A stretch of DNA of 64,000 nt from Phytopseudomonas punonensis (lineage in GTDB: Bacteria > Pseudomonadota > Gammaproteobacteria > Pseudomonadales > Pseudomonadaceae), in NCBI RefSeq assembly GCF_900142655.1, contig NZ_FRBQ01000005.1:211973-275972 (forward strand), read 5' to 3'. The notes beneath the pieces are model-generated. The model did no database searches, was not told where the DNA came from, and was given only the letters and a program-made list of their open reading frames with translations. Within the stretch, counting starts at the first letter, position 1, and every line of letters starts with the position of its first letter. Of the stretch, positions 46,419-56,256 are shown piece after piece. A program made the position numbers and the translations under genes.

Positions 46419-47411
46419 TCAGTTACCCGCCTTGGCCACGGAGCGAGCGATAACCTTGGCTGCCAGCTGCGGTGTGATCAGTTGATCGACCACCCCGGCA
46501 ACGTCGGTGCCCGGGCGTACCAGCCCCTCTTCGAGCAGGATCGGCGCTGCCGACTTGAGTGCCTTGATGTGCTCAGTGCCGGGCTGCGAGTTGCTGAAGT
46601 CAGTACGCGACAGCTGCAGCTTGGCCACTTCCAGCGGCAATTTGGCTTCATCGGCGAGCAACTGGGCCAAGGCATCCGGGTTGGCAATAGCCCACTGGCG
46701 CGCCTGCTCGTAGGCCGCGAGCACCTGTTCGATCAACTCCGGCTGCTCTTTGGCGAAAGCCTCGGTCACGCTGAGCACGCTGTAGCTGTTGAAGTCGCGG
46801 TTGCGATACAGCAGGCGCGAGCCGGCCTGCAATTCGCTCGACGCCATCAGCGGGTCGAGCCCGGCCCAGGCCTGCACGTCACCGCGTTCCAGGGCTACGC
46901 GACCATCCGGGTGCTGCAGGTGGACGATTTCCACGTCGTTCTTGTTCAAGCCGGCTTTCTGCAAGCTCTGCAGCAGGAACAGGAAAGGATCGGTGCCTTT
47001 GGTGGCCGCCACCTTCTTGCCCTTGAGGTCGGCCACGGACTGAATCGGCGAATCTTTCGGCACCACCAGCGCCGTCCATTCCGGGCGGCTGGCCACGTAG
47101 ATGGTCTTGATCGGTGCACCATTGGCGCGACTCAACACTGCGGCCAGGCCGGCGGTGGAGGCGAAATCGGTGCTGCCACCGTTGAGGTATTCCAGCGAGC
47201 GGTTGCTGCCCTGGCTGAATACCCATTTCACGCTGATGCCTTGCGGCTGTAGCGCTTTTTCAAGCAGTCCCTGCTGCTTGAGCACCAGGCTGGTGGGCGC
47301 GTAATAGGCGTAATCGAGGCGCACTTCCTTCGGCGGCGCGGCATGCACAGCAACCGGCAGCCAGGCGGCAAACAGGGCGGCGAGCCCGACACGCAAAGCG
47401 GTTTTTTTCAT
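46419..47411 (-). CDS. Aliphatic sulfonate ABC transporter substrate-binding protein (SsuA-like)
   Basis: 330 residues from the ATG at 47411 with GGAACAAG upstream; a second ATG at 47426 is possible. Signal peptide MKKTALRVGLAALFAAWLPVAVHA. Then EVRLDYAYYAPTSLVLKQQGLLEKAL, GSNRSLEYLNGGSTDFAST, DLKGKKVAATKGTDPFLFLL and SRDFN-type core of the SsuA/TauA family. First gene of the transporter operon. Organosulfonate or sulfate-ester uptake is likely from context. Confidence 0.88.
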   Translation of the reverse strand: MKKTALRVGLAALFAAWLPVAVHAAPPKEVRLDYAYYAPTSLVLKQQGLLEKALQPQGISVKWVFSQGSNRSLEYLNGGSTDFASTAGLAAVLSRANGAPIKTIYVASRPEWTALVVPKDSPIQSVADLKGKKVAATKGTDPFLFLLQSLQKAGLNKNDVEIVHLQHPDGRVALERGDVQAWAGLDPLMASSELQAGSRLLYRNRDFNSYSVLSVTEAFAKEQPELIEQVLAAYEQARQWAIANPDALAQLLADEAKLPLEVAKLQLSRTDFSNSQPGTEHIKALKSAAPILLEEGLVRPGTDVAGVVDQLITPQLAAKVIARSVAKAGN

Positions 47412-47513
47412 GATCTTGTTCCACATGAACGACCGACCAGGTCGTTGCCGGGCCGATCAGAAATATCAATGGGGAACCTGTCCAAAGGATCGCGAGCTAG
47501 AGCAATGCAAGGC

Positions 47514-47585
47514 AAAAAGAGGCGAGGAACGGTCGGAGTCGCGGGCGACTGTATTTTTGTACATGAGCATTCCGAGCCTGTTTTT
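47514..47585. repeat. Imperfect palindromic intergenic repeat
   Basis: Between the SsuA-like gene and the porin gene. Arms AAAAAGAGGCGAG at 47514–47526 and CGAGCCTGTTTTT at 47573–47585 pair imperfectly (10 of 13), enclosing a perfect six-base stem AGTCGC-GG-GCGACT at 47537–47550. I recall similar GTTAAAAACAGGCTCG-type sequences between Pseudomonas genes; unproven here. It may also end transcription of the porin gene. Confidence 0.45.
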
Positions 47586-47628
47586 AACGCAGCAGTGCCG
47601 ACGCGCAGCAGACTTTGGGCTGGTTCGG

Positions 47629-48945
47629 TTACAGCAGCGTCAGGGTGTAGCTCAAGATCAGGCGATTCTCGTCAGCGTCAGTCGCGACGTTGCCGCGCTG
47701 GGTCGCGTTGCGCCAGGACACGCCCAGGCCCTTGAGCGGCCCGTCGAGCAGGGTGTAATCCAGGCGCAGATCACGCTCCCACTCCTTGAGGTCGCCGCTG
47801 GCGGAGTCGACGTTGTCACCCTTCAGATAGGCGACGCTGGCTTTCAGGCCCGGCACACCGATCTTGGCGAAGTCGTAGGCGTATTCAGCCACCCAAGTAC
47901 GCTCGCCGGCGCTGGCGAACCTGCCGAGCTGGCGGTCAGTGATCAGGTACGACGATGCGCCGCCACCCTGGTTGAGGAACGGGAAGGCACTGTCGCCCTC
48001 GACCTGCTGGTACCCCAGGCCAGCGGAATGGCTGCCCAGGGTGTAGGTGAACAAGGCACTCCAGGTCTGGTTGTCGACCTCGCCGGAGGTCACGCCGTTA
48101 CCGTAGTAGCCGGCGCTGGTGTAACCCTCGGCACGGCCCGTTGCGCTGCCGTTCTTGCCGTCGGAGTTGCTGTCGAAGTAGCGCAGGTCACTCTTCAGCG
48201 AGCCCGGCCCGATGGCCCAGTTGTGCACCAGGCCGAGAAAGTGCTGTTTGTAGAAGTCTTCGAGGTTGCCGTAGTAATACTGCAGCATCAGGTCTTTGGT
48301 GGCCTTCCAGTCGCCGCCGGCGAAGTAGAACTTGTTTGTGTCAGCGTCGCCCGAGGCGCCAGCGATACGCAGGGCGATATCGTCGGTCGAGCTGCGGGTC
48401 TTGGTGCTTTCCAGCTGCCCGGCGGTGAGGGTCAGGCCATCGATTTCACTGGAGGTGATCTGCCCGCCCTGGAAGATTTGCGGCAGCAGACGACCATCGT
48501 TGAAGGTCACCACCGGCAGCTTGGGCTGCAGAGCGCCGATGCGTGCTTCGGTCTTCGACAGACGCAGCTTGGCGGTCACGCCGGCCTTGCTGTAGTCGTC
48601 CACCGCGCTGCCATCGCTCTCCAGCGGGAACAGTTGGCCTGGGGTGCGATCACGCCCTGTCTTGCCCGCTTTGCCGCCGGAATCGAGCTTCACACCGAGC
48701 AAACCGATGGCGTCCAGGCCGAAGCCGACGGTGCCCTCGGTGAACCCCGAGCTGTAGTTGAAGATGAAACCCTGCCCCCACTCCTGCGCCTCGCCATTGT
48801 TGTTGGCGGTGTTCTTGGTGTTGAGGTCGTAATAGAAATTGCGCAGGCCGATGCTGGCCTTGCTGTCTTCGATAAAGCCGGCGGCGCTCGCTTCGGTGGC
48901 CAGTGCGGCCAGGGAGACGGCCAGTGCCAGGGTGGACTTGTTCAT
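47629..48945 (-). CDS. OprD family outer-membrane porin
   Basis: 438 residues from the ATG at 48945 (GGAGC ribosome site), which begins the signal peptide MNKSTLALAVSLAALATEASAAG. OprD-type pieces are FIEDSKASIGLRNFYYD, GQGFIFNYSSGFTEGTVGFGLDAIGLLGVKLDSG and the closing ENRLILSYTLTLL strand. A selective channel for small anions or amino-acid-like solutes; beside sulfonate uptake genes it may be the outer-membrane gate for organosulfur compounds. Long frame to 49017 is not used. Confidence 0.9.
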   Translation of the reverse strand: MNKSTLALAVSLAALATEASAAGFIEDSKASIGLRNFYYDLNTKNTANNNGEAQEWGQGFIFNYSSGFTEGTVGFGLDAIGLLGVKLDSGGKAGKTGRDRTPGQLFPLESDGSAVDDYSKAGVTAKLRLSKTEARIGALQPKLPVVTFNDGRLLPQIFQGGQITSSEIDGLTLTAGQLESTKTRSSTDDIALRIAGASGDADTNKFYFAGGDWKATKDLMLQYYYGNLEDFYKQHFLGLVHNWAIGPGSLKSDLRYFDSNSDGKNGSATGRAEGYTSAGYYGNGVTSGEVDNQTWSALFTYTLGSHSAGLGYQQVEGDSAFPFLNQGGGASSYLITDRQLGRFASAGERTWVAEYAYDFAKIGVPGLKASVAYLKGDNVDSASGDLKEWERDLRLDYTLLDGPLKGLGVSWRNATQRGNVATDADENRLILSYTLTLL

Positions 48946-49318
48946 GCTCGATGCTCCAATGCTGGGTGTGTGCTGTTGTGAACGGGCACGGCACAGGAGC
49001 TCGACGGTCGCCGACACAAAGACGTTGGCAGAGAGCCCCTGATTCGGGCCCGATGCGGTGGTCCGCTGTCGGCTGACGGCTAATTTACGAGAGCAACGTT
49101 AATCCCTAAAAAGAATTATTTTTCACTTTGTAGTAACTATTTTGCATATGCGAATCGACCGAGCATCGGACTAAGCTAATTCCAAAAAAATATTTATTAA
49201 CCATTTTTTATATCGATTAGCTTCTCGACACCGGATCACCGGACTTCTCTAGCTCATTCATGAAGTACGTGTGATCGTCCCCTGCATGGCCGCCACGCGT
49301 TTTTGTCGAGGCCCTGCC
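48946..49318. other. AT-rich divergent control region of the sulfur genes
   Basis: A 373-bp gap between divergent porin and orphan binding-protein genes. The part 49085–49225 is far AT-richer than the rest, with ATTTTGCATATGCGAAT and several A/T tracts, consistent with a CysB-type LysR binding region. I find no clear -24/-12 element. Confidence 0.4.
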
Positions 49319-50281
49319 ATGTCACTGCCAAACGCCCTGCACCGCCCTTTCCTCGCTTTGCTGCTGAGCCTCGGCCTGGCCACCGCGCCACTGGCGGGCG
49401 CTGCCGAACAACTGCGTATCGGTTATCAGAAGTCCTCGACGCTGATCAGCCTGCTCAAACAACAAGGCAGCCTGGAAAAGACCCTGGCCGCACAGGGCAT
49501 CACCGTCAGCTGGCACGAATTCCCCAGCGGCCAGCCGCTACTCGAAGCCCTCAACGTCGGCAATATCGACCTCTCGGCTGACGTCGCCGACACCGTGCCG
49601 GTGTTCGCCCAGGCCGCCGGGGCCGACCTTGCTTACTTCGCCCAAGAAGCGCCCTCGCCCCATGCCCAGGCCATCGTCGTGCGCGAGGATTCGCCGATCA
49701 CAAACCTGGCTGACCTCAAGGGCAAGAAGGTCGCCGTCACCAAAGCCGCTGGCGTGCACTACCTGCTGATCGCCGCGTTGGCCAAAGCTGGCCTGAAGTT
49801 CAGCGATATCGAACCGGCTTACCTCACGCCCGCCGATGGCCGCGCTGCCTTCGAAAATCGCAAGGTGGATGCCTGGGTGACCTGGGAGCCCTTTATCAGT
49901 GGCGCCCAGCAGCAACTGCCTACGCGCATCCTTGCTGATGGCGAGGGCCTGGCCGACTACCAGCGCTATTACCTGACCAGCGCCACGTTCGCCAAGGCGC
50001 ATCCACAAGTGCTGCAGAGCGTGTTCAGCGAACTGGTGAAAACCGGTGACTGGCTGCGCGCCAACCCGCACCAGGCGGCCGAAATCCTCGGCCCACTGTG
50101 GGGCAACCTCGACCCGGCGGTGGTCGAAAAAGCCAATGCCAAACGCAGCTATCAGGTTCGCCTGGTGCAACCAGGCAGCCTGGCCGAGCAACAGAAGATC
50201 GCAGATGCGTTCTTTGCCGCCGGCCTGCTGCCTAAAGCCGTAGATGCCCGCAAGGTAGCCATCTGGAGCCCGGCGAAATGA
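49319..50281 (+). CDS. Sulfonate-type ABC substrate-binding protein without its own permease
   Basis: 320 residues from the ATG at 49319. Signal peptide MSLPNALHRPFLALLLSLGLATAPLAGA, then QLRIGYQKSSTLISLLKQQGSLEKTLAAQGITVSWHEFPSGQPLLEALNVGNIDLSADVADTVPVFAQAAG, as in SsuA. Its stop overlaps the next gene (ATGA). No permease or ATPase is in its operon; it may borrow the SsuBC-like pair encoded on the other strand 3 kb away. Confidence 0.88.
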   Translation: MSLPNALHRPFLALLLSLGLATAPLAGAAEQLRIGYQKSSTLISLLKQQGSLEKTLAAQGITVSWHEFPSGQPLLEALNVGNIDLSADVADTVPVFAQAAGADLAYFAQEAPSPHAQAIVVREDSPITNLADLKGKKVAVTKAAGVHYLLIAALAKAGLKFSDIEPAYLTPADGRAAFENRKVDAWVTWEPFISGAQQQLPTRILADGEGLADYQRYYLTSATFAKAHPQVLQSVFSELVKTGDWLRANPHQAAEILGPLWGNLDPAVVEKANAKRSYQVRLVQPGSLAEQQKIADAFFAAGLLPKAVDARKVAIWSPAK

Positions 50282-51507
50282 GCAGCGAAGCGCGCCTTCA
50301 CCTGGCCCCCCAGGAACAGCCGCTGTTCGCTGCGCATCTGTTCCCGGCCGATTTCGGCAGCCGCACCGCCACGGTCGAACGCCTGGCGCAGCAGTTGGCC
50401 ACTAGCGCCGTGGAGCGCGATAAGGCCGGCGGCAGCGCGCCGGCAGAACGCGAACTGCTGCGCGGCAGTGGCCTGCTGACCCTCGCCGTGCCGCAACAAT
50501 TTGGTGGCCAAGGCGTCGCCTGGCCGGAGATCTACCGCATCGTGCGCCACCTGGCTGCGGCGGACAGTTCGCTGGCTCACCTGTTCGCCTTCCAGCATTT
50601 GCAAGTGGCGACCATCCAGCTGTTTGGCAACCCCGAGCAGCAGCGCCATTGGCTGACCCGCACCGTGCAGGAAAACTGGTTCTGGGGTAACGCCACCAAT
50701 GGCCGCGATACCGGCCTGGCGCTCAGCACGCGCGAGGAGCACTTCGAACTCAACGGCAGCAAGTCATTTTGCTCAGGCGCGCTGGGCGCCGATGCGCTGG
50801 TGATCAGCGCACCGCGTGGCAATCGCAGCGAAGATCGGGTGTTTATCGTGCTGCCGGGTGGGCGCGACGGTTTGAGCGTTAACAGCGACTGGGACGGCTT
50901 CGGCCAGCGCCAGACCGACAGCGGCACCGTGCAGTTCGAGCAGGTATTCGTCGACAGTAGCGAACTGCTCGGCCCAGTCGGTCCCAGCCCGCGTACCACC
51001 CTGCGCGCCTGCCTGTCGCAGCTCATTCTCACCCAGCTGTACCTGGGCAACGCCCAGGCGGCACTGGATGCGGCGCTGCGCTATACCCGCGAGCAAGGCC
51101 GCGCCTGGCCGGCTTCCGGTGTCGCCAAGGCCAGCGACGACCCGTTCATCCAGCAGCGTTATGGCGAACTCTGGCTGCGTTACCGCGCCGCCGTGCCACT
51201 GGCCGAACACGCGGCCGCGCGCCTGCAGAGCGCCTGGGAGAAATCGGCACTGACCGCCGCCGAACGCGCCGACGTCGCCCTGGCGATCAGCGAAGCCAAG
51301 GTGGTGGCGGTACGCGGCGCCCTGGATATCACCAGCCAGATCTTCGAGAACATGGGCGCCCGCGCCACCAGCTCGCGCTACGGCTTCGACCGCTTCTGGC
51401 GCAACGTGCGGGTGCACAGCCTGCACGACCCCGTTGACTACAAAGTGCGCGATCTCGGTCATTGGCTGCTCAGCGGCCAGGGCCCGCAACCCTCGCTGTA
51501 CAGCTGA
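50278..51507 (+). CDS. SfnB/DszC-like acyl-CoA-dehydrogenase-fold oxidoreductase, copy 1
   Basis: 409 residues. Acyl-CoA-dehydrogenase fold of the flavin-dependent desulfurisation type: LLRGSGLLTLAVPQQFGGQGVAWPEIYRIVRHLAAADSSLAHLFAFQH, FCSGALGADALVIS, the DWDGFGQRQTDSGTVQFEQV strand and C-terminal NMGARATSSRYGFDRFWRNVRVHSLHDPVDYK. Such enzymes use FMNH2 to oxidise organosulfur substrates. Translation is coupled to the binding-protein gene by ATGA overlap. It is the most divergent of three copies. Confidence 0.85.
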   Translation: MSSEARLHLAPQEQPLFAAHLFPADFGSRTATVERLAQQLATSAVERDKAGGSAPAERELLRGSGLLTLAVPQQFGGQGVAWPEIYRIVRHLAAADSSLAHLFAFQHLQVATIQLFGNPEQQRHWLTRTVQENWFWGNATNGRDTGLALSTREEHFELNGSKSFCSGALGADALVISAPRGNRSEDRVFIVLPGGRDGLSVNSDWDGFGQRQTDSGTVQFEQVFVDSSELLGPVGPSPRTTLRACLSQLILTQLYLGNAQAALDAALRYTREQGRAWPASGVAKASDDPFIQQRYGELWLRYRAAVPLAEHAAARLQSAWEKSALTAAERADVALAISEAKVVAVRGALDITSQIFENMGARATSSRYGFDRFWRNVRVHSLHDPVDYKVRDLGHWLLSGQGPQPSLYS

Positions 51508-51577
51508 TCACGCCCGTTTCCCGCCGCAGCGCGCCACCCCCGCGCCGCTGCGTGCACATCCACACGATGAGGTTCAC

Positions 51578-52822
51578 ATGACAGGTCCGATTACCCTTGA
51601 GGACAGCGCATCCGACCAGGACGTCGCCCCGCCTTTACACCACGCAGCCATTATCACCAGCGATACCGAAGCGCTGGAGGCCGCCCATGCCCTGGCCCGC
51701 GCCGCCGAAGCAGGCGTTATTCAGCGTGACCGCGAGCGGCGTTTGCCCTGGGAGCTGGTAGAGCGCTTCACCGCCAGCGGCCTGGGCAGCATCGCCGTGC
51801 CACGCGCCTTTGGCGGCCCGCAGTTGTCGTACGCAACCATCGCCGAGGTGTTTCGCATCATCAGCGCCGTGGACCCGGCGCTGGGGCAGATCCCGCAGAA
51901 CCACTTCGGCCTGATCGGCCTGCTGCATGCCGTCGCCAGCCCCGAGCAACAGCAGCGCCTGTTCACCAGCGTGCTGGCCGGCTGGCGCATCGGCAACGGC
52001 GGCCCCGAGCGCGGCAGCAAGCACACCCTGGATATTCAGGCGCGGCTGATCGAGCGCGATGGCCGCAAGCTGCTCAATGGTGAAAAGTTCTATTCCACCG
52101 GCGCCCTGTTCGCCCATTGGGTCACCGCCAAGGCGCTGGACGATCAGGGCCGCCCGTGGTTGGCCTTTATCCAGCGCGGCCGCCCGGGCCTGCGCATCGT
52201 CAACGACTGGTCCGGTTTCGGCCAGCGCACCACTGCCAGTGGCACCGTGCTGCTCAATGAGGTGCAAGTCGACGAAGGCAACCTGGTGCCGCTGTGGCCG
52301 CTGGCCGACAAACCGAGCATTCAGGGCGCGTTTTCCCAACTGATCCAGGCGGCTATCGACCTCGGCATCGCCGACGGCGCCCTGCGCGATGCCATCGCCT
52401 TCGTGCGTGACAAAGCGCGGCCGTGGATCGATGCCAAGGTCGAGCGCGCCGGTGACGACCCGTACGTGATCGCCGATATCGGCCGCCTGCAGATCGAGCT
52501 GCACGCCGCCGAAGCGCTGCTGCACAAAGCCGCGCGCGTGCTCGATGAAACGGTTTCGGCGCCCATCGACACCGATGCGGCTGCACGCGCTTCCATTGCA
52601 GTCGCTGAAGCCAAGGCGCTGACCACCGAAATTTCCCTGGCAGCCAGCGAAAAGCTGCTGGAGCTGGCCGGCAGCCGCGCCACCCTGGCCGAATTCGGCC
52701 TCGACCGTCATTGGCGCAATGCGCGCACCCACACCCTGCACGACCCGGTGCGCTGGAAGTACCACGCCATCGGCGCCTGGCACCTCAATGGCAACCGCCC
52801 GAACCGCCATTCCTGGATCTGA
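51578..52822 (+). CDS. SfnB-like sulfur-acquisition oxidoreductase, copy 2
   Basis: 414 residues from the ATG at 51578 with ATGAGG upstream. AAIITSDTEALEAAHALARA, RRLPWELVERFTASGLGSIAVPRAFGGPQLSYATIAEVFRIISAVDPALGQIPQNHFG and DWSGFGQRTTASGTVLLNEV match the SfnB family, linked to growth on sulfones and sulfonates. The last ~50 residues are almost the same as in copy 3, so the two probably arose by tandem duplication or exchanged 3' ends. Confidence 0.87.
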   Translation: MTGPITLEDSASDQDVAPPLHHAAIITSDTEALEAAHALARAAEAGVIQRDRERRLPWELVERFTASGLGSIAVPRAFGGPQLSYATIAEVFRIISAVDPALGQIPQNHFGLIGLLHAVASPEQQQRLFTSVLAGWRIGNGGPERGSKHTLDIQARLIERDGRKLLNGEKFYSTGALFAHWVTAKALDDQGRPWLAFIQRGRPGLRIVNDWSGFGQRTTASGTVLLNEVQVDEGNLVPLWPLADKPSIQGAFSQLIQAAIDLGIADGALRDAIAFVRDKARPWIDAKVERAGDDPYVIADIGRLQIELHAAEALLHKAARVLDETVSAPIDTDAAARASIAVAEAKALTTEISLAASEKLLELAGSRATLAEFGLDRHWRNARTHTLHDPVRWKYHAIGAWHLNGNRPNRHSWI

Positions 52823-52825
52823 GCC

Positions 52826-54025
52826 ATGAACGCACTTCTCAAAACCGCAGCGGTAACCATCCGCAACGACGCCGAGGCACTGGCCACCGCCAAACGCCTG
52901 GCCGAGCAATTCGCAACCGGCGCCGCCGAGCGCGATGCCGAACGCCAGTTGCCCTACGGCGAGCTGGAGCAATTCAGCCAGTCCGGTCTGGGCGGCATCA
53001 GCGTGCCCAAAGCTTTTGGTGGCGCTGGGGTTTCCAGCGTCACCCTGGCCAAGGTCATCGCCCGCATCGCTCAGGCGGACGGCTCGCTGGGGCAAATCCC
53101 CCAGAACCATTTCTATGCCCTGGAAGTGCTGCGGGTGAATGGCAGCGAACTGCAGCAGCGCCGCCTGTATACCGAGGTGCTGGCCGGTCAGCGCTTTGGC
53201 AACGCCTTGGCCGAGCTGGGCACCAAGACCGCGCTGGATCGCAACACCCGTCTGACCCGCACGGCCGAGGGCTATCGCATCGATGGGCGCAAGTTCTACT
53301 GCACCGGCGCCCTCTTCGCCCAGCGCATCCCGACGCTGGCGATCGACGAAAACGGCGTTGGTTTTCTCGCCTTCGTGCCACGCCATGCCAGCGGCCTGAA
53401 AGTGATCGATGACTGGAGCGGCTTCGGCCAGCGCACCACCGGCAGCGGCAGCGTGGTGTTCGACGGCGTGGCGGTGGCTGCCGAAGACGTGGTGCCGTTC
53501 CAGAGCGCCTTCGAGCGCCGGACCACGGTTGGCCCATTCGCCCAGCTGCTGCACGCGGCCATCGACACCGGCATCGCCCGCGGCGCCTACGAAGACCTGC
53601 TGCACTTCGTACGCCACAAGTCGCGGCCGTGGATCGACGCCGGCATCGACAAGGCCAGTGACGACCCGCTGACCCAACAGGACATCGGCAAGCTGCGCGT
53701 GCGCCTGGCCGCCACCGAAGCGTTGCTGGAGCGCGCCGGTGAATTCGTCGACCGCGCCCAGGCCGCCCCGGATGCCGACAGCGTGGCTGCGGCCTCAATT
53801 GCCGTCGCCGAAGCCCGGGCGATCAGCACGGAAACCTCGCTGCTGCTGGGCAGCAAACTGCTGGAACTGGCCGGCAGCCGCGCCACCCTCGCCGAGTACG
53901 GCCTCGACCGCCACTGGCGCAACGCCCGCACCCACACCCTGCACGACCCGGTGCGCTGGAAATACCACGCCATCGGCGACTTCTATCTCAACGGCCGCCT
54001 GCCGCCGCGCCGGGGGACGATCTGA
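52826..54025 (+). CDS. SfnB-like sulfur-acquisition oxidoreductase, copy 3
   Basis: 399 residues, starting four bases after copy 2. AVTIRNDAEALATAKRLAEQFATGAAERDAERQLPYGELEQFSQSGLGGISVPKAFGGAGVSSVTLAKVIARIAQADGSLGQIPQNHFY, DWSGFGQRTTGSGSVVFDGV and the shared TLAEYGLDRHWRNARTHTLHDPVRWKYHAIG end. Its stop overlaps the monooxygenase start by one base (TGATG). Confidence 0.87.
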   Translation: MNALLKTAAVTIRNDAEALATAKRLAEQFATGAAERDAERQLPYGELEQFSQSGLGGISVPKAFGGAGVSSVTLAKVIARIAQADGSLGQIPQNHFYALEVLRVNGSELQQRRLYTEVLAGQRFGNALAELGTKTALDRNTRLTRTAEGYRIDGRKFYCTGALFAQRIPTLAIDENGVGFLAFVPRHASGLKVIDDWSGFGQRTTGSGSVVFDGVAVAAEDVVPFQSAFERRTTVGPFAQLLHAAIDTGIARGAYEDLLHFVRHKSRPWIDAGIDKASDDPLTQQDIGKLRVRLAATEALLERAGEFVDRAQAAPDADSVAAASIAVAEARAISTETSLLLGSKLLELAGSRATLAEYGLDRHWRNARTHTLHDPVRWKYHAIGDFYLNGRLPPRRGTI

Positions 54026-55443
54026 TGAGCAAACAGATCCTGCTCAACGCCTTCAACATGAACTGCGTCGGGCATATCCATCACGGTTTATGGACGCACC
54101 CGCGCGACAGGTCGACCGACTTCAACAGCCTGAGCTACTGGACCGACCTGGCCAAGCTGCTCGAACGCGGGCTGTTCGACGGGCTGTTCATCGCCGACAT
54201 CCTCGGTGTTTACGACGTCTACCAGAACGGCATCGACCTGCCCCTGCAGGAAGCCATCCAGCTGCCGGTCAATGACCCGCTGCTGCTGGTGTCGGCCATG
54301 GCCGGCGTCACCCAGCACCTGGGCTTCGGGGTAACCGCCAACCTCAGCTACGAGGCGCCCTACACCTTCGCCCGGCGCCTCTCCACCCTCGATCACCTGA
54401 CCGGCGGCCGGGTCGGCTGGAACATCGTCACCGGCTACCTGGAAAGCGCGGCGAAAGCCATGGGGCTTAGCCAGCAGGTCGAGCACGACCGGCGCTACGA
54501 CCTGGCCGACGAATACCTGGAAGTGCTCTACAAGCTGCTCGAAGGCAGCTGGCAGGACGACGCCGTGCTCGCCGACCGCGAGCGGCGCATCTACGCCCAG
54601 CCCGGCAAGGTGCACAAGGTGCGTCACCACGGCGAGTTCTATCAGGTAGACGGCTACCACCTCAGCCAGCCCTCGCCGCAACGCACGCCGCTGCTGTTCC
54701 AGGCCGGCTCGTCGGCGCGCGGCTCGCGCTTCGCCGGCCAGCACGCCGAATGCGTGTTCATTGGCGGCAATGGCGTCGAGGCGGTGCGCAGCGAAGTCGA
54801 CAAGGTGCGTGCCAGCGCCCTCTCTGCCGGGCGTGAAGCCGACGGCATCAAGGTGTTCATGGGCATCGGCGTGATCGTCGCGCCCACTGAAGCCGAAGCG
54901 CGCGCCAAACACGCCGAGTACCTGCGCTACGCCAGCCCGGAAGCCGGTATCGCGCACTTTTCCAGCTCCACCGGGATCGACCTCGCCGCCTTCGGCCTCG
55001 ACGAACCTATTCAGGCGCGCAAGACCAACGCCATTGAATCGGTAGTGAAAACCTTCAGCGGCTGGACCAAGCGCCGCCTGCTGGAGCAACACGCGCTGGG
55101 CGGCCGCTACCCGCTGGTGATCGGCTCGCCCGCCCAGGTTGCCGACCAGTTGATCGCCTGGATCGACGCCACCGGCTTGGACGGCTTCAACCTCACGCGC
55201 ATCGTCACCCCGGAAAGCTACGCCGACTTCATCGACCTGGTGGTTCCCGAGCTGCAACAGCGCGGCCGCTACAAGACCGCCTACGAAGGCGGCGCCCTGC
55301 GCCACAAGCTGTTTGGCAACGGCCCACGGCTGCCCGCCAATCACCCCGGCGCCGCCTGGCGCGACCCGGCCCGCCTGCAAGGCGCAACCACCCGCTATCA
55401 CAACCTGCGAGGCCTCAGCGCAAACGCCCTGAGCCTGCTTTGA
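54025..55443 (+). CDS. LLM-class FMNH2-dependent monooxygenase (NtaA/SnaA/DszA family)
   Basis: 472 residues, TIM-barrel luciferase-like. LLNAFNMNCVGHIHHGLWTHPRDRSTDFNSLSYWTDLAKLLERGLFDGLFIADILG, YEAPYTFARRLSTLDHLTGGRVGWNIVTGYLESAA, QPSPQRTPLLFQAGSSARGSRFAGQHAECVF are typical of NtaA/DszA-type two-component oxygenases that need a separate flavin reductase. No reductase gene is seen in the operon. Likely opens a sulfone or sulfonate in the same pathway as the three SfnB-like proteins. Confidence 0.9.
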   Translation: MSKQILLNAFNMNCVGHIHHGLWTHPRDRSTDFNSLSYWTDLAKLLERGLFDGLFIADILGVYDVYQNGIDLPLQEAIQLPVNDPLLLVSAMAGVTQHLGFGVTANLSYEAPYTFARRLSTLDHLTGGRVGWNIVTGYLESAAKAMGLSQQVEHDRRYDLADEYLEVLYKLLEGSWQDDAVLADRERRIYAQPGKVHKVRHHGEFYQVDGYHLSQPSPQRTPLLFQAGSSARGSRFAGQHAECVFIGGNGVEAVRSEVDKVRASALSAGREADGIKVFMGIGVIVAPTEAEARAKHAEYLRYASPEAGIAHFSSSTGIDLAAFGLDEPIQARKTNAIESVVKTFSGWTKRRLLEQHALGGRYPLVIGSPAQVADQLIAWIDATGLDGFNLTRIVTPESYADFIDLVVPELQQRGRYKTAYEGGALRHKLFGNGPRLPANHPGAAWRDPARLQGATTRYHNLRGLSANALSLL

Positions 55444-55463
55444 GCACAACAAGGACGCTAATC

Positions 55464-56255
55464 ATGATCAAAATGCTGAAAACCCTGACCCTCGGCGCCC
55501 TGCTGGCCAGCTCGCTGGCGCATGCCGAGCCAGCCCTCAAACTCGGCACCACCGCGGCCTTCGCGCCGCCGCTGGAAGCCGCCGTGGCCGAAGCCAAGAA
55601 GCAAGGCCTCGAGGTGGAACTGATCGAGTTCACTGACTGGATCGCCCCCAACGTCAGCCTGGCCAATGGCGATATCGACGTGAACTACTTCCAGCACATT
55701 CCCTTCCTGGAAAACGCCAAGGCCGAGGGCGGCTACGACCTGGTGCCGGTGGCGCGCGGGGTGATCAACAACGTCGGCCTGTACTCCAAGCAGTACAAGG
55801 ATTTCGCCAGCCTGCCGGAAGGCGCCAAGGTGGCCATCGCCAATGATCCGGTCAATGGCGGGCGCGGCCTGCAACTGCTGCAAAAGGCCGGGCTGATCGA
55901 GCTCAAGCCCGGCGTCGGCTACAAGGCCACCCAGCAGGACATCACCGCCAACCCGAAAAACATTCGCATCATCGAGCTGGAGGCCGTGCAACTGGTGCGC
56001 GCCTATGAAGAGGTCGATGTGGTGCAGGGCTACCCGGCCTATATCCGCCTGGCCAACACCTTCGATCCAGGTTCTGCCCTGCTGTTCGACGGCGTGGATC
56101 ACCCCGAGTACATCATTCAGTTCGTTACCCAGCCGGCCAAGGCCAAGGACGCGCGCCTGCTCAAGTTCATCGACATCTACCAGCACTCCCCAGCTGTGCG
56201 CGCCGCCCTCGACAAGGCCCACGGCAAGCTCTACCAGGCTGGCTGGGAGAGCTGA
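55464..56255 (+). CDS. MetQ/NlpA family ABC substrate-binding protein
   Basis: 263 residues from the ATG at 55464 with AAGGACG upstream. Signal peptide [21 protein letters not shown] with no lipobox cysteine, then [72 protein letters not shown], the MetQ pattern. Imports methionine or a related sulfur compound through the next two genes. Lack of a lipidation site differs from E. coli MetQ. Confidence 0.9.
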   Translation: MIKMLKTLTLGALLASSLAHAEPALKLGTTAAFAPPLEAAVAEAKKQGLEVELIEFTDWIAPNVSLANGDIDVNYFQHIPFLENAKAEGGYDLVPVARGVINNVGLYSKQYKDFASLPEGAKVAIANDPVNGGRGLQLLQKAGLIELKPGVGYKATQQDITANPKNIRIIELEAVQLVRAYEEVDVVQGYPAYIRLANTFDPGSALLFDGVDHPEYIIQFVTQPAKAKDARLLKFIDIYQHSPAVRAALDKAHGKLYQAGWES

Positions 56256-56256
56256 C

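Noticed and set aside
51635..53677. 680-residue minus-strand frame across the SfnB-like genes
   Set aside because: Spans two well-supported genes and has His/Gln/Gly-rich sequence typical of shadow frames.
54088..55452. 454-residue minus-strand frame over the monooxygenase gene
   Set aside because: Antisense shadow of an LLM-family gene, no ribosome site or domain.
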